A stretch of 5,824 nt of DNA from CAYLRU01 sp964386565 (GTDB lineage Bacteria > Desulfobacterota > Desulfobacteria > Desulfobacterales > UBA5616): NCBI GenBank assembly GCA_964386565.1, contig CAYLRU010000078.1, forward strand, positions 1 to 5,824, given 5' to 3'. Shown in pieces: positions 1 through 5,154 of the stretch. The notes beneath the pieces were generated by a model. It was not told the DNA's origin, ran no database searches, and saw only the letters and a list, made by a program, of their open reading frames with translations. Each line of letters begins with the position of its first letter. Positions within the stretch are counted from its first letter, which is position 1. A program made the position numbers and the translations under genes.

Positions 1-45
1 GGATTTTCGCAGCATATTTTGTTCCGATGTAAAATCGAGATTCAT
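1..45 (-). CDS. Acyl-CoA dehydrogenase, first 15 codons only (ACAD-3, cut by the left edge)
   Basis: An ATG at 43-45 is followed by 15 open codons to the window edge, reading MNLDFTSEQNMLRKS. This matches the typical opening of acyl-CoA dehydrogenases (hydrophobic-D-F-x-hydrophobic-T-x-E-Q-x-x-L-R), and both complete dehydrogenases here open in a similar way (MDFKFTKEQELLR, MDFTFTEEQEALR). A strong Shine-Dalgarno AAGGAGG (51-57) sits 5 nt before the ATG. The gene begins 69 nt after the ACAD-1 stop on the same strand with no terminator visible between, so the two are probably cotranscribed. The family would predict an FAD-dependent acyl-CoA desaturase subunit of about 370-400 aa. From its position it may be the partner subunit of ACAD-1; this is inference, because only the N-terminus is visible. 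Confidence 0.72.
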   Translation of the reverse strand, partial: MNLDFTSEQNMLRKS

Positions 46-50
46 TTCTT

Positions 51-57
51 CCTCCTT
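51..57 (-). promoter_or_regulatory. Ribosome binding site of the ACAD-3 start
   Basis: AAGGAGG, complementary to the 16S rRNA 3' end, 5 nt before the ATG at 43-45. It is the main evidence, together with the encoded N-terminus, that a gene starts here even though only 45 bp of it is in the window. Confidence 0.75.
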
Positions 58-114
58 ATAAACAACTCGTTAATGTCGGATTACACCTTTGCAAATGATG
101 ATTTATGCAAACGA

Positions 115-1314
115 TTATTTGAATCGCGGCAGACCAAGCCCCACCCAGGCGATGAGATTTCGCTGAACCTCACTGCTGCCGGCATATATATTGCTGGCCA
201 CGCAGAACTGATAGTGCATGGGGGCCCTTCCTTCCAGCGGCGCCCATTTGGAAGCGGCGATTTGGCCGTAAAGCCCCATGACTTCGGTCGTGACGTTGGC
301 CAGTTCCTGGCTCAATTCGGAACCAAAAACTTTGCTCTCCGAGGCGGCGGAAGCGGCAAAAACCAGTCCTCCTTTTTGCTGTTCCCAGTTGATCTTGTAA
401 GAAAGGGTATGCCCGACTTCATGGCCGATAAACAGCTTTGCGATTTTTTGACGAATGATCGGATCTTCGGAAAGAAATTTCCCGTCACGTTTGGTGGTTT
501 TGGCATATTCGATCAACTCAAGCAAAGATCGTTTGCCGCTTACAAAACCCGATACACCGGACCGTTCAAAATTCATGGTTTGACGGGTAAGTGCCCATCC
601 TTCATTTTCTTTCCCCACAAGTTCGGAAGCCGGAATTTTGACATCCTTGAAATATACGTCATTGGTGACGTGCCCTTTGTCCATGTATAAAATCGGACGA
701 ACTTCGATACCGGGCAGATCCATCTTCACATTGAAAATCGAAAGGCCCCGGCTCCGGGTCGAATCCGGATCGGTCCGGGCGAGCAGAAACATATGATCCG
801 CCCTGTGGGCACCGGTGGTCCAGGTCTTTTGACCGTTTACCACATAGTAATCCCCATCTTTGATAGCCGTTGTGGACAGGTTGGCCAGGTCGGAACCTGC
901 ATCCGGTTCGCTCCATCCCTGGCAATACTGGACTTCACCTCTGGCGATGGGGGGAAGCAGCTTCTTTTTTTGTTCATCCGTTCCACCTACCATGATGGTG
1001 GGAGCGAACATGCCGACGCCGAAATTGTCAACACCCGGTGCCCTGTGATAGGCAAGCACCTCATTGAATATCAGCTGTTCAATCAGCGGGGCATCCTGTC
1101 CACCGTATTCTGTAGGCCATGCCCGGGAGATCCAGCCCTTTTCCCCCAGCTTTTTTTTCATATACTGGTGAAAGGCAAACCCTTCATCCGTGTGATACAT
1201 GGCCTCCAGGCCGCCTTCTGCCCATTCGGGGGGCGCATGTTTCATTTCTTCCCTGAAAAACGTGTCAAACTCCTCCCTCAGCAGTTCCTGTTCTTTGGTA
1301 AACTTAAAGTCCAT
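115..1314 (-). CDS. Acyl-CoA dehydrogenase family protein (ACAD-1), likely catalytic subunit of a heteromeric enzyme
   Basis: A 399-aa cytoplasmic flavoprotein of normal family length, predicted to oxidise an acyl-CoA to the 2-enoyl-CoA with FAD and pass electrons to electron-transfer flavoprotein. Seen: helical N-domain (about 1-125); middle beta-domain with the flavin/substrate motif CQGWSEPDAGSD (131-142); C-terminal helical domain from about 240, ending with YAGSSEVQRN and GLGLPRFK. The ATG at 1312-1314 has a perfect AAGGAGG (1321-1327) 6 nt upstream; stop is TAA. The position normally held by the catalytic Glu of short/medium-chain enzymes is Ala378, while Glu250 in MNFERS occupies the helix-G site used by isovaleryl- and long-chain enzymes. 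The ER-x-x-FG arginine that contacts FAD across the subunit interface is replaced (Thr274, Asp277), and the GGxGY motif is degenerate (MGLYGQ, 346-351). These features resemble the catalytic alpha subunits of alpha2beta2 dehydrogenases (steroid side-chain ChsE/FadE, PimC-like). Substrate unknown. Confidence 0.95.
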   Translation of the reverse strand: MDFKFTKEQELLREEFDTFFREEMKHAPPEWAEGGLEAMYHTDEGFAFHQYMKKKLGEKGWISRAWPTEYGGQDAPLIEQLIFNEVLAYHRAPGVDNFGVGMFAPTIMVGGTDEQKKKLLPPIARGEVQYCQGWSEPDAGSDLANLSTTAIKDGDYYVVNGQKTWTTGAHRADHMFLLARTDPDSTRSRGLSIFNVKMDLPGIEVRPILYMDKGHVTNDVYFKDVKIPASELVGKENEGWALTRQTMNFERSGVSGFVSGKRSLLELIEYAKTTKRDGKFLSEDPIIRQKIAKLFIGHEVGHTLSYKINWEQQKGGLVFAASAASESKVFGSELSQELANVTTEVMGLYGQIAASKWAPLEGRAPMHYQFCVASNIYAGSSEVQRNLIAWVGLGLPRFK

Positions 1315-1340
1315 AATACCCCTCCTTGTTATAATGATAA

Positions 1341-1380
1341 TAAAACCAACAACCGGGTTGTATGCTCAGAAGCGGTTTTA
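1341..1380. repeat. Nested inverted repeats between the transporter and ACAD-1
   Basis: Outer arms TAAAACC (1341-1347) and GGTTTTA (1374-1380) enclose a 13-bp interrupted palindrome, ACAACC-G-GGTTGT (1349-1361). They lie in the 102-bp gap between the transporter stop and the ACAD-1 ribosome binding site. Possible roles are a regulator-binding site or a weak RNA structure tuning read-through into ACAD-1. A strong terminator is unlikely, because the outer stem is AT-rich, the loop is long, and there is no T-run. Function is not established. Confidence 0.4.
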
Positions 1381-1416
1381 AATTCCCGGTACGATATGGG
1401 ATTTATAAAATGGCTT

Positions 1417-2667
1417 CTATTTTGCGCTTACACGTTTGGAACAAAAAATCGCAATTGCCGCCATCCATGACAAAACAACGCACCCGGTAAACACCCCCTG
1501 ATACGTTCCGAATATGTCAAAGGCCATTCCTGCAATAACAGGGCCGGATGATGTGCCGAGAGCGCCTGCCATGGAAACGATGCCGTAAAGCAGTCCAAAG
1601 GATTGGATGCCGAAAAAGTGTCCCACAATCAGAGGCTGCAGGGCCAGGTGGCCTCCCATGCAAAATCCGAAAAAAACGGCATAAACCCATACCAGCGGCA
1701 TGGATTCGGCATTCAGCAGCAGAATAATGCCCACGCCCTGCAAAACGGCGCATAGAACCGTAACCTGTTTGGGTGAAAAACGATCGGACAGAAGTCCGAA
1801 AACAATCTTGCCGACTCCTCCCATCCCGCCGGTGATGCCCAGGGCTGCAGCAGCCGACGCCATGGTGATCCCCATATCCGTAAGATAAACGATTTGATGG
1901 CCGAGAACCGAACCGATGGGCAGATATATAAAAAAATATGCCAGGCATATCAGCCAGAAGGGGGCGGTACGGGCGGCTGTACCCAAGGTCCACGGTTTTG
2001 CCGGAGTTTCTTGGTCAATGGTTGGCACCCATGCTTTCGTAGTGCTGTTATCTGCAGCCGGTGGGGCGCCATCAGGCAACAGTCCCAGCTCCTGGGGCTT
2101 GTCTTTCATGATCCACAAGAGCGGCGGCAGGACCAGGACCCAGGAGATCAGGGCTAAAAACAGGTACGTATTCCGCCATCCAAAGTGCTCCAGGACGAAT
2201 CCGCCCGCCGGTGTTATGATGATGGCGCCTAAAGACACTCCTGCCATGGCGATGCCGATGGCTCTGCCGCGTTTTTTATCAAACCAGTTGGTAAGGGCCG
2301 TGTTCACGGGTACGTTACCGCATCCCGCAAATGCGATCCCGTGCAGAAAGTAAAGGCCGTAAAACTGCCAGAGGGTGTCTATCCGGCTGAGCAGAATAAA
2401 CAGAATACCCCCGAAAAAAGCCCCGTATCCGATAAGCTTCTTAGGTCCAAAACGATCTGCCAGCTTTCCGATCAACGGGCCGCAGAATCCAACGGACAGC
2501 AGATAAATGGTCAGAGCGGCTGCAACGGTGGCCCGGGACCATCCGAATTCATGCATGAGCGGCTGGTAGAAAATACCGAATATATAAAATAGCGCACCTG
2601 CATGAACCAGTGTTGCGGGTATGACGGACAAAACGACCCACCAGCCGTAAAAGACCTTGTTTTTCAA
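1417..2667 (-). CDS. Major facilitator superfamily transporter, monocarboxylate / oxalate-formate antiporter type
   Basis: A 416-aa inner-membrane protein with about 12 hydrophobic segments, predicted to carry an organic anion such as a carboxylate. Residues from the proposed TTG start: FYGWWVV (6-12), typical of this branch, leads into TM1; FGWSRA follows TM1; motif A GKLADRFGPKK (67-77) lies between TM2 and TM3; a hydrophilic central loop (about 187-233) separates the two six-helix halves; a second motif-A-like GLLSDRFSPKQ (291-301) starts the other half. An in-frame ATG exists at 2751, but it would add 28 residues and falls inside the promoter -35 box. The TTG at 2665-2667 has GAGG 6 nt upstream and puts FYGWW near the N-terminus as in relatives. 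Stop is TAG. It lies between two dehydrogenase paralogues, suggesting import of the acid they degrade. Family is confident; substrate is unknown and the start is likely. Confidence 0.92.
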   Translation of the reverse strand: MKNKVFYGWWVVLSVIPATLVHAGALFYIFGIFYQPLMHEFGWSRATVAAALTIYLLSVGFCGPLIGKLADRFGPKKLIGYGAFFGGILFILLSRIDTLWQFYGLYFLHGIAFAGCGNVPVNTALTNWFDKKRGRAIGIAMAGVSLGAIIITPAGGFVLEHFGWRNTYLFLALISWVLVLPPLLWIMKDKPQELGLLPDGAPPAADNSTTKAWVPTIDQETPAKPWTLGTAARTAPFWLICLAYFFIYLPIGSVLGHQIVYLTDMGITMASAAAALGITGGMGGVGKIVFGLLSDRFSPKQVTVLCAVLQGVGIILLLNAESMPLVWVYAVFFGFCMGGHLALQPLIVGHFFGIQSFGLLYGIVSMAGALGTSSGPVIAGMAFDIFGTYQGVFTGCVVLSWMAAIAIFCSKRVSAK

Positions 2668-2673
2668 TTGCGA

Positions 2674-2677
2674 CCTC
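2674..2677 (-). promoter_or_regulatory. Ribosome binding site supporting the TTG start of the transporter
   Basis: GAGG within ATTGAGGTCG, 6 nt before TTG at 2665-2667. The same 5-6 nt spacing is seen for the other genes in this window, which favours this non-ATG start over the upstream ATG at 2751. Confidence 0.6.
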
Positions 2678-2722
2678 AATATCAGGATGTAAAAAAAGAT
2701 GTTTCCATCAATTGCTTGAACT

Positions 2723-2751
2723 ACTATCAAAAAACTATCTGAATTTGTCAA
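2723..2751 (-). promoter_or_regulatory. Sigma70-type promoter of the transporter-dehydrogenase unit
   Basis: On the minus strand a perfect -35 box TTGACA (2746-2751) is followed after exactly 17 nt by GATAGT (2723-2728), which matches the -10 consensus at 4 of 6 positions. Transcription would begin near 2716 and leave a leader of about 50 nt before the TTG start. An 8-bp palindrome AAGCGCTT (2750-2757) touches the -35 box and could be part of an operator; that role is only inferred. Confidence 0.6.
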
Positions 2752-2802
2752 GCGCTTATTCGGTTATGAAAACAGATATGGATATTTTTTCTTAATTTAA
2801 AA

Positions 2803-2892
2803 GAGTTGGGGGGGCGTTGCTCACTTTATTAATATGGATTAATCGTTGAGAGTTGTAAAATCAAACCCAACTCGAAAAACCCAAACAACGCC
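2803..2892. repeat. Intergenic region rich in inverted repeats; possible interspersed repeat element
   Basis: Between the ACAD-2 stop and the transporter promoter I see GAGTTGGG (2803-2810) with its inverted copy CCCAACTC (2866-2873); GGCGTTG (2813-2819) with CAACGCC (2886-2892); a 6-bp hairpin GAGTTG/CAACTC with a 12-nt loop (2850-2873); and ATTAAT-N4-ATTAAT (2828-2843). A run of seven G lies at 2808-2814. The first two pairs cross rather than nest. No hairpin is followed by a convincing T-run on the minus strand, so none is a clear terminator for ACAD-2. The density of complementary words suggests a repeat element or structured RNA, but one copy cannot show repetition. Confidence 0.4.
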
Positions 2893-2925
2893 AAGAGGCC
2901 CACAAGCTCATAACCCAGGGCATTA

Positions 2926-4125
2926 TCAGTTGAATCTCGGGAGCCCCAATCCCGTCCATGCAATGAGGTTTCGCTGAATTTCACTTGAACCAGCGGCGAT
3001 GTTTCCCGCGGGTGCGAATTGATAGTTTTGCACCATCAGTCCCTGCATGGGCGCCCATTTGGATTCTTCCAGTTGCCCGTAAAGACCCATGATTTCTGTT
3101 GCGACATTAAAAAGTCGCTGGGTGAGTTCGGAACTGAATACCTTGGAGGCCGAGGCGTTTTTTACGGCATTCATCATTCGGTTCCGGCTTTGATCCCAGA
3201 AAACCCGATATGCCAGTGCATTTCCGGCTTCGACTTCCATGAATAATTTGGCCAGTTTTTGTCTGACGATCACATTGTCCGACAGCAGGGTGCCGTTTCT
3301 TTTCGTGGTCTTTGCGTAGTTAATGAGTTCATATATGGATCTTTTCAGACTGAGGTATTTACCGCTGTTGGAACGTTCAAAGTTCATGGTTTGCCGGGTT
3401 AACCACCACCCTTCGTTTTCTTTTCCGATCAGGTCGCAGGCCGGAACCCGGACATCCTTGAAAAATACTTCGTTGAACACATGCCGGTTGTCCATATATT
3501 TGACCGGACGAACCTCGATGCCCGGTGTGTCCATTTTCAAATTGAAAACCGAAAGCCCTTTACTGCGTTTTGAATCCGGATCGGTCCGGGCCAGCATGAA
3601 CATGTGATCAGCCCTGTGGGCACCGGAACACCAGCATTTTTGGCCGTTGATCACGTAATGATCGCCATCCCGAACCGCCGAGGTGGTGATGTTGGCCAGG
3701 TCAGAGCCGGCATCCGGTTCACTCCAGCCTTGGCAGTAGAACGCTTCTCCCCGGCCAAGGGGGGGTAATAACCGCCTTTTTTGTTCTTCCGTAGCGCCCA
3801 CCAGCAATGTCGGTGCAAACATGCCGATGCCCTGAATGTCGATTCCCGGTGCCCGGTGATAACCGATGACTTCATTAAAGATCAACTGCTCGATAAGCGG
3901 TGCGTTCCGACCACCATATTCCTTCGGCCATGCCCGGGCAATCCATCCCTTTTCACCGAGTTTTTTGGCCATATATTTGTGGAATGCAAAGCCTTCCGCA
4001 CTCCCGAATATGCCTTCAAGCCCCCCCAATCCGTATTCAGGGGGTGCATGTTTCATTTCTTCTTTAAAAAAATCGTCGAATTCTTTTCTCAGTGCTTCCT
4101 GTTCCTCCGTAAAAGTAAAATCCAT
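2926..4125 (-). CDS. Acyl-CoA dehydrogenase family protein (ACAD-2), paralogue of ACAD-1
   Basis: A 399-aa soluble FAD-dependent acyl-CoA dehydrogenase, the same length as ACAD-1. The two align end to end with no gap; by hand about 270 of 399 residues are identical. Domain order is the same: N-terminal helices, CQGWSEPDAGSD (131-142), and a C-terminal helical domain with MNFERS and AAGSSEIQRN. Glu250 is at the helix-G catalytic site, Ala378 replaces the usual C-terminal Glu, Thr274 replaces the FAD-contacting Arg, and MGLYGQ (346-351) is again degenerate. The least conserved stretches are about 31-42, 253-260 and 297-325. The reading frame stays open upstream to an ATG at 4224, but the start at 4125 has GAGG 6 nt before it and reproduces the ACAD-1 N-terminus exactly; a second ATG at 4131 abuts the GAGG and is unlikely. 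Stop is TGA. No second dehydrogenase gene is adjacent, so it may need a partner encoded elsewhere, for example ACAD-3. Confidence 0.95.
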   Translation of the reverse strand: MDFTFTEEQEALRKEFDDFFKEEMKHAPPEYGLGGLEGIFGSAEGFAFHKYMAKKLGEKGWIARAWPKEYGGRNAPLIEQLIFNEVIGYHRAPGIDIQGIGMFAPTLLVGATEEQKRRLLPPLGRGEAFYCQGWSEPDAGSDLANITTSAVRDGDHYVINGQKCWCSGAHRADHMFMLARTDPDSKRSKGLSVFNLKMDTPGIEVRPVKYMDNRHVFNEVFFKDVRVPACDLIGKENEGWWLTRQTMNFERSNSGKYLSLKRSIYELINYAKTTKRNGTLLSDNVIVRQKLAKLFMEVEAGNALAYRVFWDQSRNRMMNAVKNASASKVFSSELTQRLFNVATEIMGLYGQLEESKWAPMQGLMVQNYQFAPAGNIAAGSSEIQRNLIAWTGLGLPRFN

Positions 4126-4131
4126 TTGCAT

Positions 4132-4135
4132 CCTC
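4132..4135 (-). promoter_or_regulatory. Ribosome binding site fixing the ACAD-2 start
   Basis: GAGG (in GGCTGAGG), 6 nt before the ATG at 4123-4125. The alternative ATG at 4129-4131 directly abuts the GAGG and would have no spacer. The chosen start gives a protein colinear with ACAD-1 from residue 1. Confidence 0.65.
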
Positions 4136-4191
4136 AGCCAATTTTCATAAAATCGGTTATTAACGCCATACTGCGGAAAAATACAGGCAGT

Positions 4192-4219
4192 GGTTTTAAA
4201 ACCTTGAATCCGGTTCAAG
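4192..4219. repeat. Palindrome and hairpin upstream of ACAD-2
   Basis: A perfect 12-bp palindrome GGTTTTAAAACC (4192-4203) abuts a 6-bp inverted repeat CTTGAA-TCCGG-TTCAAG (4203-4219), about 70-95 bp upstream of the ACAD-2 start in the 202-bp gap after the nitroreductase gene. On the minus strand the hairpin is followed by GTTTT, so it could act as a weak terminator, but the stem is short and the T-run only four. An operator for a regulator of ACAD-2 is an equally good reading. Part of the palindrome (minus strand TTTAAAACC) also occurs upstream of ACAD-1. Confidence 0.4.
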
Positions 4220-4327
4220 AACAAGACGGGTTCGTCGAAAAAGCGGGATCATGCTTCAGCGTGATGCGTATTTTGAGCTGATTCGCAATGTCGCTATCAG
4301 GTCTTGGACAAGGCTTTGAAACCGCTT

Positions 4328-5002
4328 TTACTCAAACCCCTGCCACAGGGTCAAATTGTCCGCAGGCTCCCTTGAACTGACCAGTCGATTGGCCGGAAAT
4401 TCCCAATCCGGGTATCCGATGGCAATGGAAACCGCGATTTTTTTCGTGTCAGGGATACCGATAATCTCGCGCAACATGTCGGAATATTGAATCCCCTGAT
4501 TTTCAATGCAGGTTCCGAGTCCGAATTTTAAGGCGGCAAGGCAGATATTCTGCATGACAGCACCGATGTCCAGAAGGGTACCGGTATCGCAGAGGCATTT
4601 GTCCGTGAAAATGATGATCACCGCCGGTGCGCCGAAATATCCGAAGCCCCTGAGCAACCAGTCCATGCGTTTCTTTTTATCATCCCTGGGGATATCCATC
4701 AGTGTAAAAAGTTCCTTTGCCAGATCGACCTGCCGTTTTCGGTAAACGCTGTCCCTGGGCCGGTCTTCAGTAGGATAGTCGCGTTGGGCAGGGACTCCGG
4801 ATAAAAGATTGTCGATATTTTTCTGCCTGATCTTTTCCAAAACATCCCCTGCAATCACGGCAAACTCCCAGGGTTGCTGGTTTACGGAGGAGGGCGCCCT
4901 GCAGGAGATTTCCAGTATTTCGAGTAAAATGTCTTTTGAGACAGCTTTTGGCCGGAAGGATCGAATACTTTTTCTTTTCGTAATGGCTTCCAATATATCC
5001 AT
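4328..5002 (-). CDS. Nitroreductase family protein (FMN flavoenzyme)
   Basis: A 224-aa cytoplasmic protein of usual family length, expected to bind FMN as a homodimer and reduce an unidentified substrate with NAD(P)H. Seen: N-terminal RKSIRSF (10-16), the arginine/serine motif contacting the FMN phosphate; APSSVNQQPWEF (36-47), a flavin-pocket motif; a central segment GTLLDIGAVMQNICLAALKFGLGTC (split as 141-152 and 153-165) matching the conserved helix with the glycine turn; and IAIGYPD (193-199), the family's near-C-terminal strand. Start ATG at 5000-5002 has GAGGT 6 nt upstream; stop is TAA. It lies 36 bp past a terminator, so it either has its own promoter or depends on read-through. Family members include nitroaromatic, quinone and flavin reductases and dehydrogenases of other compounds, so no specific role can be given. 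Its place among acyl-CoA genes suggests, but does not show, a redox role in the same pathway. Confidence 0.92.
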   Translation of the reverse strand: MDILEAITKRKSIRSFRPKAVSKDILLEILEISCRAPSSVNQQPWEFAVIAGDVLEKIRQKNIDNLLSGVPAQRDYPTEDRPRDSVYRKRQVDLAKELFTLMDIPRDDKKKRMDWLLRGFGYFGAPAVIIIFTDKCLCDTGTLLDIGAVMQNICLAALKFGLGTCIENQGIQYSDMLREIIGIPDTKKIAVSIAIGYPDWEFPANRLVSSREPADNLTLWQGFE

Positions 5003-5037
5003 TAACGGACCTCGTAAAAAAGCGGATTATGGGAAAC

Positions 5038-5094
5038 AAAAAAACCGGACAGAGAATTTTTCGAAGACTGCATAACTTAAAATTCCCATGTCCG
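5038..5094 (-). terminator. Rho-independent terminator after the acyl-CoA synthetase gene
   Basis: On the minus strand, CGGACA (5089-5094) pairs with TGTCCG (5046-5051) and GAATTTT (5079-5085) with AAAATTC (5054-5060), separated by a small asymmetric internal loop and closed by an 18-nt loop. The stem is followed after one G by seven T (5038-5044) and then GTTT. It begins about 60 bp past the synthetase stop, where a terminator would be expected. The loop is longer than ideal, but stem plus T-run is the best terminator in the window. Confidence 0.72.
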
Positions 5095-5154
5095 ATGAGA
5101 TGTCGTACGCTTGACTCAGCAATCTTGTGACGGATTCAACAAGGTCCGAATACC

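Noticed and set aside
19..690. Long plus-strand open frame (223 codons)
   Set aside because: It lies antisense to ACAD-1, whose protein is conserved throughout; the frame's product resembles no family and it has no convincing ribosome binding site.
793..1470. Plus-strand open frame (225 codons)
   Set aside because: Antisense to ACAD-1 and its leader; low-information sequence typical of an antisense shadow.
2850..2873. Hairpin as a terminator of ACAD-2
   Set aside because: The 6-bp stem is followed by TCAACG rather than a T-run on the minus strand.
4126..4224. 33-residue N-terminal extension of ACAD-2
   Set aside because: Not shared with ACAD-1, contains the palindrome region, and a start with proper ribosome-binding-site spacing exists at 4125.
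3781..4281. Plus-strand open frame (166 codons)
   Set aside because: Antisense to the N-terminus of ACAD-2, and parallels the shadow frame over the same region of ACAD-1, so it is explained by the paralogy.
5026..5031. CATAAT as the -10 box of a nitroreductase promoter
   Set aside because: No acceptable -35 box at 16-18 nt; the upstream space is taken up by the terminator stem and T-run.
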